A DNA stretch of 64,000 nucleotides from Diorhabda sublineata (GCF_026230105.1 NW_026614310.1:26302-90301); one strand, 5' to 3'. Positions 48,346-61,619 are shown, counted from the first letter of the stretch. The notes: a model not told the origin generated them from the sequence alone. Numbers and translations: made by a program.

Positions 48346-48639
48346 AATTTTGAGGCTTATTTCCTTCTCATGAGAAAGAGAAGACGAAAAACCCAAGTAA
48401 TTGTCGAGTTATATGTATTCTTAGCACCATAATTAAACTTCTGATAAGGATACTGACACAGGACCTTTCCCACAATATAGATATTATTATGAACCAGTCT
48501 CCGCCCTGGAGACGGTTCTGCCTGGATGTAGTGGTATTCTCAAATTCGGCGCCTTTGTTGTTTGTTTTGATATAACTTTTTTATATAGCAGGCGATTTGT
48601 TTACATTGCTCAAGTCAAGGACATTAACTCACTTGAATA

Positions 48640-49110
48640 GAGCACAACACACCTACGGATGATAATCTAATAAGAGCAGGAATTAAACAGGGTGACATTC
48701 TAAGTTCAAAACTATCCATCCTTGTCCTAGATCGCATAATAAACGAAACTGTAGAAAGAGGATACAGGATGGAAAGCAGCGAGCTCCGAATTGTATGCTA
48801 CGTAGATGATGCTGTCTTTATAGCACAAGACGAAGGCAATCTACAACGAATGATTTTCAGATATAACTTAATGGCAGAACAGATCAATATGAAGATATCT
48901 ATCCTCTAGACAAGGATGACAATAATATAAAGACCCAATATTAGGAGTAGACAGCCGTCAGAAGATCAGCAGACAGACCTTGAAAGAGATGGGCCGAATC
49001 ATGCACATCAACATCCCGAAACTACAGAAATTGGAGAATACAGGGCAAGCTCTAAAATAAGTGGAAAAAGAAGATTATATTTGGGTTTATCAACATGATC
49101 ATTAATTCAA
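48640..49110 (+). pseudogene. LINE reverse transcriptase relic with intact YVDD box
   Basis: The plus strand reads RAGIKQGDILSSKLSILVLD (the RQGxxLSPxLF box) then RIINETVERGYRMES, IVCYVDDAVFIAQ and NLQRMIFRYNLMAEQINMKI in one continuous frame (about 48680-48900). The catalytic box is YVDD (48799-48810); YADD is more usual in LINEs, but both aspartates are kept. After a stop and shifts, only scattered pieces of the tail remain. It is only about 220 codons and lacks endonuclease and ends, so it is inactive. Confidence 0.85.
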
Positions 49111-49114
49111 AGAA

Positions 49115-49880
49115 GAAGCTGAGTTGTACAGAAAGTTTGATACATTGGTGCTATATTTTTTTTTTATTAACGAAGGTAAGGTCAATTGGAGGTAACTATT
49201 GGAGAATTGACCTGATTCCCTCAAAATAGTAGCCGTGCAATCATATTTCCCATAATCTCACTTACAGACGGAATTGGAACAAGTGCTTCAAAGTTTATTA
49301 AGCGTATTGAATGATAAAGTCTCTTTGAAACGAAAAAATTGTCATTTTATTGTCAAACTAAAACCTTAGTGAACGAGCAGGTATTTTAACAATACTACTG
49401 TTTATTACATTAAAGAGATCCCATTTACATCAATATCTACTTTCAAATTGCTTGAAGCAACTCAGAAGTTGAAAAAGTACTAAGAAAAGTTGTATTTCAT
49501 TTATAAATGTAAGAAAAACACTTATTTATTTTCTTAAAGTTATGAAGTTTAGTTCCTGAAATAATTTGTGAGAGGGTAATATATTTACCTAGTTAAATAA
49601 ACCACTGGATCTAAATTTTCCAGCAACTATATTCCGAACTTTATGTAAAACAGATCACGTGCATGTTATTAGAACTTTACACGTCAGTTTGCAGCAAGTT
49701 AACAAAAGTAAAATGTTCATATTTGTTGAAGTTTAACCGAATGTATTAAATTAAGACATGACTATTTTTGTTTCAAAAATTAGTCTATAAAGACGACGCC
49801 TTTGTAGTTAGTAGAAAATTATAGTAGATAGAACTGACAAGAATCGCTGATTATCAGAAAAGCAACAGAGGAAAAGAAAA
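49115..49880. other. Unassigned AT-rich DNA
   Basis: Nothing recognised. Confidence 0.4.
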
Positions 49881-49886
49881 AATAAA

Positions 49887-50207
49887 TCACCTACCACTTT
49901 TGACAACGTTCGTAAAGCTTCTGACAACTCTTCCGGAATTGATCGCAGTACGGAAATCACACATCTTTAGATAGTCGACACGACTACAGAACGTGACCCT
50001 TCTTAGACCTTCATATAGGAAAACCAAGAAAAGTCCGCAGGCTCCAAGCAAGAAGTCGATCAAAATTTTCTTGGTCGCAGGGAAGATGCTGGGCCGCTGG
50101 GAATTCGAATAAAAAATAGTACTGGAGGTCTCATATTCTGTAACGATGGTTTGCAGAATGCATTGATTCAAATCATACATGATTATAAAATCTCCAGACG
50201 CTTTCAT
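49887..50207 (-). CDS. Hypothetical 106-codon open frame
   Basis: This is one of the longer clean frames without transposon similarity in the window. It starts at an ATG (50207) and has a hydrophobic stretch around residues 50-65 (DFLLGACGLFLVFLYEGL), which could be a membrane segment. A Cys/Arg-containing tail follows (CSRVDYLKMCDF ... RSFTNVVKSGR). The stop lies in a GTGGTAGGTGA context that could instead be a splice donor, so it might be an exon. I recognise no family, and chance cannot be excluded in DNA of this composition. Confidence 0.25.
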   Translation of the reverse strand: MKASGDFIIMYDLNQCILQTIVTEYETSSTIFYSNSQRPSIFPATKKILIDFLLGACGLFLVFLYEGLRRVTFCSRVDYLKMCDFRTAINSGRVVRSFTNVVKSGR

Positions 50208-50209
50208 CT

Positions 50210-52535
50210 ATTTTGTTATTCAATCATCTGACAATATGTGCAGTACAAATCCTTTTACCAAAATCTTAGCGGGCGATAGTGCAAACCGTGTTTTTCTCTA
50301 CTAATGTTCCGTTTCTCCGCCATCAATCGTGGATTCGTCCTCCCGTGCACTTTTATAAACATTTCACTTGTCTTCATAGTTTATTCTTTGATTTGTAACA
50401 GCACTTGATATCTGCTTGTTAATACATTGCACAGTGATATATTGGAGCGATCACTAAACTTTTCTTTAAACGTACCTCGTATATGATTATGGATTACTTC
50501 GCCATATAATCATTTCATATAATGCTTAATCATTATATGGAATTCCAGTAATTTTCAGCAATTAAGTTTTAATAGTTTAGCGTATAACGACAACACATGA
50601 ATGAGTGCTATTACATAAGCTTGTCCAGCAATATTGAATCGATAACTTGATGTGATGAACCGTACAGCCTTGCATTATGTGGAAGGTCAATACACAATTA
50701 TGAAAAACACTTTACAATAGAAAATAGTGCAGCCGAAGCACTTTTATGTTAAGTTGGATACATAAGAAGCACAAAATTAGAATTTAGGAAATATGCGATA
50801 GAAATGTCCAATTAATCTATTAATTTTAATTTGGACAATTCACTTCTTGTTATCGATTCAGCTTTCCATGTAGCTAATCAAATCTCTTCTTTTATTCTTT
50901 TAGTCAATTCTTTTGTTTATCGGATTTAACATCAGGGTAAATTCTAAATAAACTTGACCACAACCTGTGTGGGCAATATTTGTTTACTTAAATTTGATTT
51001 AGTGGAACTAAGAGAAAAATTCAAGTTCAAACCAAGTTGGGATTTCATGAACGGCGGGTCTATTTATATCAATGTTTACTATCACGCTACACCACAACTT
51101 ACAATGTCTCTCTTACCAAGTTACTGTCCTTAGAGATATGGTGTAAACTCATAACCGTTTTGAACTTGTATATTTTCTACACAATTTTGGTTCAATTCTG
51201 GACTTCAAACAAACATAACTCGAATTACTTTGTTGTTTTTTCTATCTGAAGAACAATTAAGGGAGAACAAACATTCGAAAAAACTGTGGAGCATATCCCG
51301 TATAAAAAATGTATACTAATTTCTCGGGCGCAATGCTAATTAAAGAAAACAAAACAGTTTTACAGCGGAGAATCAACAAAAACCCTTTTCCATTTTGTCA
51401 ACTTCCGTCTCTCAACCATTCACCATTATTTCACTCGAAATAACTTAATTTGGCTCATTAGTCATATACGAGTGTACAACACCAAAGTGCAAAGAGGCGC
51501 AGGTGACTTGGAGTTTATATAGTTGAACGGGTTACGACGAACTGGAGTATCACAGGAAAATATACGAGGATTTCTTTTTGATAGTTTTATACATTAAAAA
51601 TAACTTACTCTCATGATCAATTGAATCAAGTCATTTAAGTTATCCAACCTGTCCCTCTAGAGAAGCAGCTAGAAGTAGCGGTATTTTCAAAATATCTATT
51701 ATTTGTCTATTTGTTATTTTCAACTGAAAGGAACTATCCGCTATAATACATTTTTCATTAATGGTTTCAGAAGGGCTCGAGCATACATTAGTTCAGAAGA
51801 ATTTCATTCATCTAAAGCCCTATTTATGAAAAATGGGACTTATATTCTAAAATTAAAGACATCTTTTCTATGTAAAAATCAAGTGGATAAATCCTATTAC
51901 ACTCGAGTAGTTCGAGTGGTGCCTGCCACGATCTTGAATTTCTGTAGGTTGTGGTGCTCTAAAAAGACGTGCCTTGGTAGCTGATTCCACAAGCATGTAG
52001 TTCTCCAAGAAGGAGTGTTCATGAGGCACGTTTGCCTGTCGACAATGTCTTCCAAGTACTGCTCTAGGTGGGATTAAGTTGGACAGATCAATGAAAAACA
52101 TTAACTTTTGTCAACTTTTAGTTTCGAATAACTAAATTAATTAGAGTACGGTATTTTTATGCCGTTGCAACTATTATGATATATCAAATTTATAATCAGA
52201 CTGTGGTAGTGTAGTGCATAGCAGATTTCTGCACTTTATTTCCCTTATTTTAGTCATGAAAATGTGGTTTCCAAAATGTATTAATATAAAATTTGTTTTA
52301 TTGATTCAATGTTTTTGCCTGCATTATTAAGTGTAATGGTTTCATAACAAAGTTGAAGTTAGCTGTAAATATCCTGATTATAGTGCGCGTGATAAATTCT
52401 TTTTTTTTTTGTTTTTCTAAACCATGCTTAATCAAGTTTCAAATTATAATCGGTTACATAATATACAAGTTTAATATCAAAAACTCCTAATAAAGCAAAG
52501 AATGCTATGTTTAATACATTATATGAGCTGAATTC
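50210..52535. other. Unassigned; two overlapping frames at 51.7-52.1 kb
   Basis: The opposite-strand frames 51703-51984 (+) and 51868-52101 (-) overlap a less AT-rich patch (51900-52080). The minus-strand reading (HCRQANVPHEHSFLENYM ... RLFRAPQPTEIQD) looks more protein-like, but no family was recognised. The rest is AT-rich with no feature. Confidence 0.35.
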
Positions 52536-52640
52536 GATCAAACGCTAGTCATTCTGTTGTGACACTCTTTTTTCATCATGTTCCAAACATATTCAATCAG
52601 ATTGAGGTCTGTAGATTAGCAAAGAATTCAAGGACATGAT
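52535..52640 (-). pseudogene. Tc1-type transposase C-terminal scrap
   Basis: The minus strand reads STDLNLIEYVWNMMKKECHN then RMTS, matching the SPDLNPIExVWxxMKxRV block around the catalytic Glu of Tc1 transposases, with the Glu kept. Upstream there is only a decayed trace (ILC then the STDLN segment), and no TIR was identified. Confidence 0.7.
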
Positions 52641-53059
52641 TTGAGTTAGATTACAAAATTCTAAAAATAAACAGACTTTCCGAGAACCAAATTCTAGACT
52701 TTTATCATAACCGAACAGGACCGGTTTCAAGGTCCACGTTGTGGACGAGTTACTAACAATATTTTCAATAAGAGAAGGACTAATTGTGAATTGCGTAATT
52801 CATTTTGTATATCCTATTGCGAACTAAAATAAAAAGCTGTTTTTGGGAAAGCTATCTTTCTACTGGGCTCATCAATGTTACGAAGAGAACCTTATTATGG
52901 AAATTACTTTTACTTGCGTTTTACTGTTTGTTGCGTGTGATAAATTACAAAAAATATGTATTGTTCCTTCTGTTACTGAGTTAATTAGGAAGATTTTACA
53001 TACCTAATTTGTCCTGGTAAATCTAGTCAAAATGTAATAACATAACAAAGAAGGGTTTC

Positions 53060-53290
53060 TCTTATTGTACATCACGATTTAATACTTATTATGAGCCCTG
53101 TATCCTTCATGAATTGTACGTCTTATGTCTTCCTCAGTATCATTTTTGTTATCATTGATCCTAAGTACTTGAAAGTGTTCACAAACTAGTAGCTGACGTC
53201 GTTTAACATTATTGTTTTCAATTTAGTATATATCTTGTGTATTTCTGGCTTCTTTTTTTCCGTGTTTCCAAAATAAGAGCTAAATTATTA
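53060..53290 (-). pseudogene. LINE reverse transcriptase scrap
   Basis: The minus strand reads FVNTFKYLGSMI followed, after a one-base shift, by NKNDTEEDIRRTIHEGYRAH. This is the thumb-region LGxxI segment and the following helix of non-LTR reverse transcriptases. Upstream is a decayed ETRKKRSQKYTR-like stretch. There are no ends and no catalytic box. Confidence 0.7.
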
Positions 53291-53294
53291 ACAT

Positions 53295-56200
53295 ATTCCA
53301 TTATTTGCTTCAAATTTCACTTTTTTACTCAAATTAATTGTGATTTTTCGGTAGGAATAATAATAAATAAAGTTAATCGTGTAAACAAATTGATTGTTAC
53401 CTTGTTATATTAGTATGATAACTGATGTCGTAACTTGACAAAGTATTAATCCCTTAACAGGTAATGGGGGGAAAAACCATAACACAACGCAAAGAGAAAA
53501 CAGAGAATACACGTAACTCACAGAACAACACCAAGAGAATTAAAGCATCTGTTTTATGGTTCGACTAATTGGGATTCATTACCGTGGACAGAGTCCTTGT
53601 AGGATTTGCTGCATTTCAGTGATTACCAGAGCTTTATTCATATCAAGAACGGTGATTTATGAACGTTATTATGGTGACTTTGACTCAATTAATTCATTCG
53701 CTTTAATACGCGTTATTATTTCACTTTAATTGTGGGCATTTATAAAATTTGTCAATTCCGATTGGCTTCGATAAAGACGTGATTTAGTTATGTTTTTATT
53801 TTTGTTTGTTATTGTTGAGATTATAGTTGGGTAACGGTGTATTTATTGGAAATAATTGATTATCTTAAAAATCATATTTCTATTAGAGTTTTCAAGGTAT
53901 GTCCTTACAATTATATTATGGTTTTCCCTCAACTTAATATATTTTGGGTTCTTATTAACTATTTTATATATAAAATTATACCTGGTTTTGTGGCCTGTAG
54001 CTCTAAAACCTTTATATTTATTTTTTGGGAGTATTAACCAAAATGATATTAAGTTTAAAATGTAAAAGTATTATATAATGATATAAGAGAAGGATTTTTG
54101 CACTTAATATTCCAACAGATATTGACTAAATGTAGTTTTAGATATATAATGAATCATAAAAATTTCTGAATTTACAAAAAAGTGAAAGCTGAACCGTTCA
54201 ATTTTCCAATTGTGTAGTTTGAATGAAAGTTTATTGTATTATATATAAATATTATATATGCTATAGTCAATTGAGAAAATAAACATAAAACATTTTTCCT
54301 TTTCATATGTACGAGGAATGCCCCAACAACTTTCGAATGATTTCAATCAAACTGATATTAGAATACGTCATAAAGGGCATAATACATTTTGGAAATATTT
54401 CATTAAACTAATTAAAAACAACCAAAATCAAACGAAGTAATATATCAAGTACTTCATAGAAAAAGAGGATTTTTAGAAATGATTCACATACTTAGGAACC
54501 AGAAAGCTGTCGATGATAAAAAATACTACAGCTCTATTTTATAAATTCTAATAATTCAGCTACGAATTATACAATAATTGACTGCTATTCATTGAAATTA
54601 TAAAACTAAGAAAAAATTATTTTTTGTGGTGGTGGTAAGTACGTGATCTACCAACTTACTTACACATAGCAGCCAACATATTCATGTCAACTTTTTACAT
54701 TTACCATTCTGGTAATTGAAAATTAAATTTTGATGTGATATGAGGTGGTCGCTGTGTAATACATTTCCAGCAAAATTCGTGAAATTCACCCCTCTAGATG
54801 TTTTTATTTGGGTGACAGGTATATTGGTTCTAGGAGCTCCGTTGTAATCTTCCATTTGCTGAATTTCCATCGTCTGTCTTCTAACTATTGACATGGAAAT
54901 TGGATAATAGTATCAAATCCAATTTTCAATTGTATCAATACCAAAAAGGAACAAATGTTACTTGTCAATATTCTGTTAGGAGTCCTGGGATTATTTGATA
55001 GTTACAGATACATGTTTTCTTCAACCCGCCAATTTGCTTTTGCACTGTAAGTGCTATTTGTTTTGTACACATCAAGTTATTAGCAACAGTGAGATAAATT
55101 AAACCAAATATCACAATATTCTATACGGAAATGTTTAAGAGAAATAAGCGTACCCGTATGGCATTCATATTAACAACCTCTATGTGAAGTAGTCTCTCTA
55201 TATTTGGCAAATATTATTAACAGACGAAATAATCTTGATCCCAGCAATACTAATGAGCACAAAGTGTTACACAAACCAAATTACAAATTCAAATTCACCC
55301 TGTGCGAGATCTTAAAACGTTCCATGGAATCTTCTTTAATTGCAGATATAGAAAATGCTATTTTAAGTAACAGGACTTAACTTAAAACGTTCATTTAATA
55401 TCCTTATATCCATATACTGACTATTTATTTCAATGTATATCTCAATTAGCAATGCGTGTGTGCTACTTCTTTACCTTTACCGATTTTCATAGATTTTAAT
55501 ATTTTTTCTTCTATTGTATTTTTCACATTAGGAAAAAGATGGAAGTACCGTTTCTTTTAATAAGAATGTGAGACTTTCCCTTCTTTGTTTCTAATTAGTT
55601 TTATCCACATAATTCCTAATAATAACTTATGGTTAATATTATTCATTAAAATTAAATTCTGCCTTCTAACGTTAGAGTTTCTAAATAAGGTATGTCGACT
55701 ATAATTTTTATATTTTTAAAGATCGGTTAAGTAAAGCTCCATTATTAAAGATATTACATGTTTCTTGTGAACTTCAACGCCTATCACCATATCCTAATAT
55801 CATTAAAATATCAATTCGTTCTTTTTCAGATAGCAATCATAGCCACCTGAATGTATTAATTCAACTTCGGCGGAGATAATGCAAAGGTAGCTATCACTCC
55901 GAAATTATGGCATTTAGGTATAAATTTATAAAAATCGTAAAAACCGTTTCCAAAATATGTGAGGCGTTCCATACATAAAACTCACTCTATATATCATTTC
56001 TTCTCTACAATGAAATTTATTATATAAATATCTACTTCATATTGAAAAATGTTATTAATCTAAAAATTAAGACCCTTTAGAATTATAATGATCATAATAT
56101 TTATAAATGGTGTTACAAGTTATAAGATTCAATATTCATTTTCTATTTTACTATGTGTTTAACACAAGTTTTCATTCTCAATTTTCAAATAGTTGCCACT

Positions 56201-57805
56201 CCTCAATGGATTTGAATAGATGAATGTTTGTTTTGTCTTGATTTGACTTGTTTTTGAATTTTAGTTTTGATCCGACATCATGTGCGCACGTGCTAGTTTT
56301 CGCTACTACGTGTGTTGCTTAACTAAACTTAACAAGAACAAAGCACGAAAAACAAATACAGATGTCGTAAACTAAACTAAGATCAAAATACAAATTGGGA
56401 TACATTGAATAAACCAATTCGAACCACCATTACTCACAGTTGAAACCAAAGGAAATCTTCTATTTAATCCAGAAAATGGGACGTTTCCTTCGAAATAACA
56501 TTTTATGATCTTAACGTCTATGGTTTTTGGCAACAGTGGTCTCACTGGGGCTACCAAGAATATTGAAGAAGCTACTTCTGTCTAGCAAATGGGTTCTTAA
56601 ACGTTTCTTTGATTATTGCCGCGGTATATTAGTTCTGCGGTCGGAATTCTCCGATATTTATGATCCATACATATGTATTTGATGTATGTTTTGTTCTCAT
56701 CACTTTATATGGCATGCATACCATTGTAATTACTCCATTTTATCAATATGCCATACTGAAAAGAATCAATTTGCTAGAAGTTTCACAACTAACTGGCATG
56801 TTATGTTATGTAGTAATTCTAGTACGAAATTTCTAAGCTCATTACTGACAATACTTCACACCAAAAATATTGAGAAGATTAATAATTTTTCAAATTTTCA
56901 TATTTTGTTGACTTTTATTACCTAATGGTGTACCTTGATATACCTAATGTTGAGATTGAGAGGTGAAGCAATGTCAATGATATTTGAAAACAACAGCGCG
57001 ATAAATTTGCCCATTGATGCACCACGTCACGATTTTTTATTACCGGTACTGTTATTGAGATTATTAATTCCAACTATACATGTAAAAATCACTTCATCCC
57101 TTCACATGCGATTAAATAAATTGTCGAAGCACTTTATCTACTTATATCAAAGTAATACTGCAAAACAGATCTTTTGAATGCATCTTTCATCCTTAATTTA
57201 TAAAAAATCATCAGATGCGAAATTACTGTCAAGAAATTCGACGCGTATTCTGAAAGTGTGTGAAGTCACGTCTAACATTGTTCTACTGTTACTTTCATTC
57301 CAGAAATAAAACCATGTTTTCGCAATAAACTGCCCAATTGGCAACAGTGAACAAGAGGCAATATATCTAAATGAAGGATGGCAGTGCAAAAGCACTCCTT
57401 ACTCCATCAAAAATTTACAAATCTGAAGATATATGGAGTTAGATTCTCTAAAGAGCTATGGCACTGGAAAGTATTAAGGACTGCAACGAATGAGAGCCTG
57501 TTATATAATTGGTCATCGGGGAATGGCGAACTGCTTATGAAGTTTACGGGTTTCGGACGTATTGTTCTTTCAAAAAATATATAGAAAGTAGGGAGAATAA
57601 TGAAACATAATATTGCATAATATTACAAGTAAAAAGTCATGGGTCGTCATACATGTCTTGACTTCATAGTGTGTATATAAAGTTCTTAGTAATTGACCAT
57701 ATCATAAATTACAAGTGTATCAATGAATGATGCAGATTTTACATAAAAAAACATATTAAAATGTAGTGAAAATAGCTTAGACTTAGTTATCGGCAGAGAT
57801 TCTCT
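53295..57805. other. AT-rich DNA, nothing recognised
   Basis: This is the longest stretch without a recognisable element. Several 60-80-codon frames exist (53837-54065, 54682-54894, 56686-57177, 57378-57584), but all are hydrophobic or low-complexity chance-type readings. A sequence TACGAGGAATGCCCCAACAA near 54310 resembles a mariner left terminus but has no partner. Confidence 0.45.
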
Positions 57806-57812
57806 ATAACCA

Positions 57813-59051
57813 TCACTCAATAAGTCGTGTGACTGAGAAAAACATTTTTTTGACAAAAATCGTTTTATTCATCAATGTTATCTACTTCAAGAGCAAAACA
57901 ACCATTCCAACACTTCTCTAACTTATCGATGCCGTGCTTGTAGAAGGATTTGTCTTTTGCCGCAGAATAGGCTTCAGTTTCAGCAATTGCTTCAGTATTT
58001 GAGCTGAATTTCTTACTTGAGACCATTTCTGAGATCAGCGAATAGCCAGTGTAGTCACTGGGGGCCAGATTTGTACTACACGGTGGACGAGGAAGCAATT
58101 CGAATTCGTGTAATTAGTACAATTCAACCATCGTTGCCATTGACTTTTGAATCTGTGCATTGTCTTGGTGAAGCAGTGGGTTTTTCTTCGACATATAAGG
58201 CAGTTTCCCCTTTATTTTTGCATTCAAACGATCCAAAAACTCTATGTAGTATTCGCTATTGATTGTCTCTCCTTTTGGAGATAGCCGATGAACAATATTT
58301 CATGCGCATCCAAAATACTGTGGCCATAACCTTCCCAGCTGACTGTTGCGCCTTTGGAAGATTTGGACGTGGTTCACCGATTATAGTTTACTTAGAGATG
58401 ATCATTTTGATTCCGGAGTGAAGTGATGGATCCATATTTCATCCAATGTCATATATCGACGCAAAAAATCGGATTTATTACATGTAAACATGGCCAAGCA
58501 CTGCTATGAATCATCAATATCATGTTGTTTTTGATCGACTGTGAGTAAACGCGGCACCCACTTTAAAGAAAGCTTTCTCGTGTTCAAATGTTCATGCATA
58601 ATTGTATATATTTACGACCTCAGCAATCTCACGCAATTTCAATTCACGATTAGATATAACCAATTTGTAGACTTGTTTGATGTTTTCTGAAGCAACCACC
58701 TCAAATGGACGACCAGAACGTTCACCATCATCGTTTCAATCCAGCAAACCAATAACAAATGGTTATTTTCGATGGAGCAGAGTCCGGATAACTCTGTTAA
58801 AGCCATTGCTCAGTTGGAACAGGATTTTTTTAACCAAGGAGCAGTGATCAATTAACACACTAAGTTGTTTTGAATCCATTTTCTTGGAAATAACAAAAGT
58901 AGTTTCACTTAAATGGCTGTCACTTTTTTATGACTAATCGAAATGTCATGAACTTCTACACTTAGTCTTTTTAAACCTGTTACTTCATACTTCATCATAT
59001 GTATTTGACAATGGTAGCATCTATGTGTCAGTCACCCGACTTATTGAGTGA
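57813..59051 (-). mobile_element. Mariner element with TIRs, near full length
   Basis: TIRs at 57813-57836 and 59028-59051 match at 23 of 24 positions (TCACTCAATAAGTCG-GTGACTGA). The flanks show a further TATAAC-like match just outside, off by one base, so the true ends may lie 2-6 bp further out and include TA. Length is about 1.24 kb, close to full size for a mariner. The coding region is present from end to end but heavily mutated. This family is different from the copies at 26 and 33 kb in termini and protein. Confidence 0.92.
57865..58880 (-). pseudogene. Mariner transposase, full-length but decayed
   Basis: It begins at an ATG near 58880 (MDSKQLSVLIDHCSLVKKIL). GERSGRPFEVVASENIKQVY, then LVISNRELKLREIAEVV, cover the linker and second helix-turn-helix. 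The first catalytic Asp box is read only as DIG-stop-NMDPSLH. GEPRPNLPKAQQSAGKVMAT follows. The second box KNPLLHQDNAQIQKSMAT keeps the Asp. In the clean frame 58098-57865, LLPRPPCSTNLAPSDYTGYS keeps the third Asp. The tail reads ETEAYSAAKDKSFYKHGIDK. Roughly a dozen stops and several shifts make it inactive. Confidence 0.9.
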
Positions 59052-59054
59052 CGT

Positions 59055-60185
59055 TATACATCTCTTGAGTGATGTAGTATGGTATGATAGTGATCTCCTT
59101 CTGGTTCATATATTTTGATTCGCAATCACACGTGTAGAGATTTATTTTTACTTACAAGATGAGATCATTGGATAAAATTATTAATAGGATATAAATAGTT
59201 GAGAAGAGACTTCACTGACAATATTATGTTTCCATTCTATCATTATCGCATTGCTATAAATATGCCAGTTTGGATATCTTGAAAACCCTTTATACAATCA
59301 TCTCTTTGCACGCCTTGTCGATAAAATAACAAAAACAGGAGAGAAAACTGATTTAGTTCCAATTAGAAATAATGAAGGGTATCGCCAACCGGAAACATTT
59401 GATTGATAGTCAACAACTTTTTCAATGTTCGGACCTTTCTTGTCGTAAGCTTCATCCGACATAATTATATCGAATACAGAAATGTCGATTTTATTTTTTG
59501 AATTTATTTTTACAGTTATCTATGGAAAAGGAAAATTGTCTTTACTTAATCTAGAAATAAATTTGTTTGAAACTAGAAACCCATGTTTATAATTTCAGAC
59601 TATTTTGGAATATGTCAATAAACCTTTCATTTTATACCAGAAAAATTATTCAATGTATTAGAGTTCTTAGTTCTAGATCTTGAAAGATTGTATGGGCCAA
59701 TATGTTAAAATTATAGATGTTTGATGGGTCGATGCAAATATTTTGGAAACCGATGTATACCAATAAGATATAATTTTCATTTAGTTTAGACATACCTGAG
59801 CACACAGTTTCTTTAATTATTAGATTTGAAATGCACTAAAAAGTGATTGTGATTGTGTGATTTTTTACTCAGATTTCGATAAAATTGGTTATTAAAACTT
59901 ACTAACGTACGTATATGAAACATCGCCCTAACAGTTTTATGTTCACATTTCTGCGTGTTCCCTTCAGTAGCGGTGGGGATCGAAAACCTACCCCTGTCCA
60001 GAATGTCAAATTTTGCAGTGACTCAATAAGTAACTTCTGTGTTGCAAGAATCTAGTCTTAAAATTGGCCCTTTACAATATTGACCCAAGCAAGTGATCAA
60101 AATGTTGAAAGTTATAACAAACAAAAATTCTTGATATTTTTCTAGAAGAAATCAAGGAATTTGCACCTGTCACAGCAGCATGTCT
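59055..60185. other. Unassigned DNA
   Basis: Nothing recognised. A slightly less AT-rich patch is present at about 59930-60010. Confidence 0.4.
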
Positions 60186-60189
60186 TCTT

Positions 60190-60640
60190 GCCATGGTTTC
60201 AACAAGTTTAATCAGGTTGAAATAACATTGGATAAGTTCGAAAGGGCAGTCTGCTTTGTAATAAGAGGTGCAACGCAGTCATGTCCCTTGGCAACCCTAC
60301 AAGGCATTTTAGACTTTCCTCCTTCGAAGACAGCAATGGATAAATACAGAAATTGGGTTTCCGTGAAGCTCATGAGTATTGGACACTGATGGCTCTACAA
60401 CGGAAAATTGACATATAAGGGCAGAAATATATGGCCCAGGAACCAAGCTCGCTTTTCCAATGGGATCAGAACCTTCCATTTTCTAGTCGGAAATATACAC
60501 TAGCCCCACATGCGCAGCTTAGTGCGCACAACGTACCTACTGCAATGCAAAGATACCAGGACTGGTAAGTAGTCCGGGGAACACAATAGGTCAAAGGTAA
60601 ACTCACCGCCCCACGCCCTGGCTTATCTAATATAATCTAA
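60190..60640 (+). pseudogene. LINE relic (reverse transcriptase/RNase H linker)
   Basis: The frame 60180-60389 reads KFERAVCFVIRGATQSCPLA then TLQGILDFPPSKTAMDKY. This matches the linker of Jockey/R1-group LINEs (KxQRxACxxITGAxRxxPTxALExLLxLPPL). In our sequence the phrase continues VSVKLMSIGH, and then in other frames YKGRNIWPRNQARFSNGIRT. The RNase H domain is not readable. The frame is short and ends at a stop, so it is inactive. Confidence 0.65.
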
Positions 60641-60689
60641 CCAGGTTAACAAATGAATTTTGTGCGATTTCTGTTCAAAGTTGCAGAAG

Positions 60690-61520
60690 AAGATTTCTTA
60701 GCTCTTGTATAGTTTTTGGTTACTAATTGTGGCCTTCTGTGGCTTTTTGTAACCGATAACTTGCATGTTCTATGAAATCCAGATCAGCCAACTTTTGTTA
60801 AAACGGCAGATGAAACTACCGCAGCTTGATGTGGTCTCGCATTATCAACAATAGAAGTGAACTTGAGGCTTATAGCGATATAAAAATATGGCAGTAATTT
60901 GACCACCACTTGATCTCTATCTGCTGGTTCTGATATGTTTCCATTCAATACAATCTACTCATTACAGCCATTAGAACAATTAACACCTAGACCATGAGTG
61001 TCCATCATCGAGAGAAATGAAATTGTTGGTACATACAAAAGCGAAAATGAATTAATCCTTATTCTTTTTTTTTATTAACTGAAAATAATCCATAACTAGA
61101 TTCATCTATGAATATCGCGTCCCTTTGTTCATAAATTTAGTGTTGTTGTTCCAATGCCTAAGCTAATCTTTGTTGCCTTCGCGCAAGTGTCGATGCTACT
61201 ATTTTTAGTCTATATGGCATTACGGCATTCTTCTCATTATTACTGAGATCGGTTCAGAAAAACTTCCAGCATTGAAGGATTCTGCAGGTAAGAACCTCAG
61301 GTAACGATCATCAATGGCGATTATTACTATGGGTCTCTCAGCTCTTTCTATACTAGCAAGAATTCCAGTTACTTGGAACCGATTACGCATCCTCGAAATT
61401 ATACGTTTGGATACATTAAGTTGCTTTGCAGCATTTGTCGGTGTTGAGCCCACTTTGTAATCCAATAGCCTGAGAAGTCTGTTCGATAGTTATTTTTTTC
61501 CTGGCATTATTAGAATCAAC
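60690..61520 (-). pseudogene. Tc1-type (DD34E) transposase, broken
   Basis: The minus strand starts near 61520 with ARKKITIEQTSQAIGL and, after a shift, the frame 61465-61220: DYKVGSTPTNAAKQLNVSKR then IISRMRNRFQVTG (paired HTH), IERAERP and DDRYLRFL. Then comes STLARRQQRLA. The first Asp box reads DAIFIDESSYGLFSVNKK (about 61120-61070). The second box is SIVDNARPHQAAVVSSAV (about 60860-60810). The third box reads DLDFIEHASYRLQKATEG with the Glu kept. All three catalytic acids therefore survive, although frameshifts and stops break the chain. No terminal repeats were found. Confidence 0.88.
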
Positions 61521-61619
61521 TAAACATTTTACAAATGATTTGCATCTGTACAATTTTTTATGCAAATACAAATACAAATAAGTAGATTTCATACATTCAA
61601 ACAATTACCAAGAATCAGC

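Noticed and set aside
54305..54335. Mariner terminus (TACGAGGAATGCCCC)
   Set aside because: No partner inverted repeat or transposase within 2 kb; one terminus-like phrase alone is weak.
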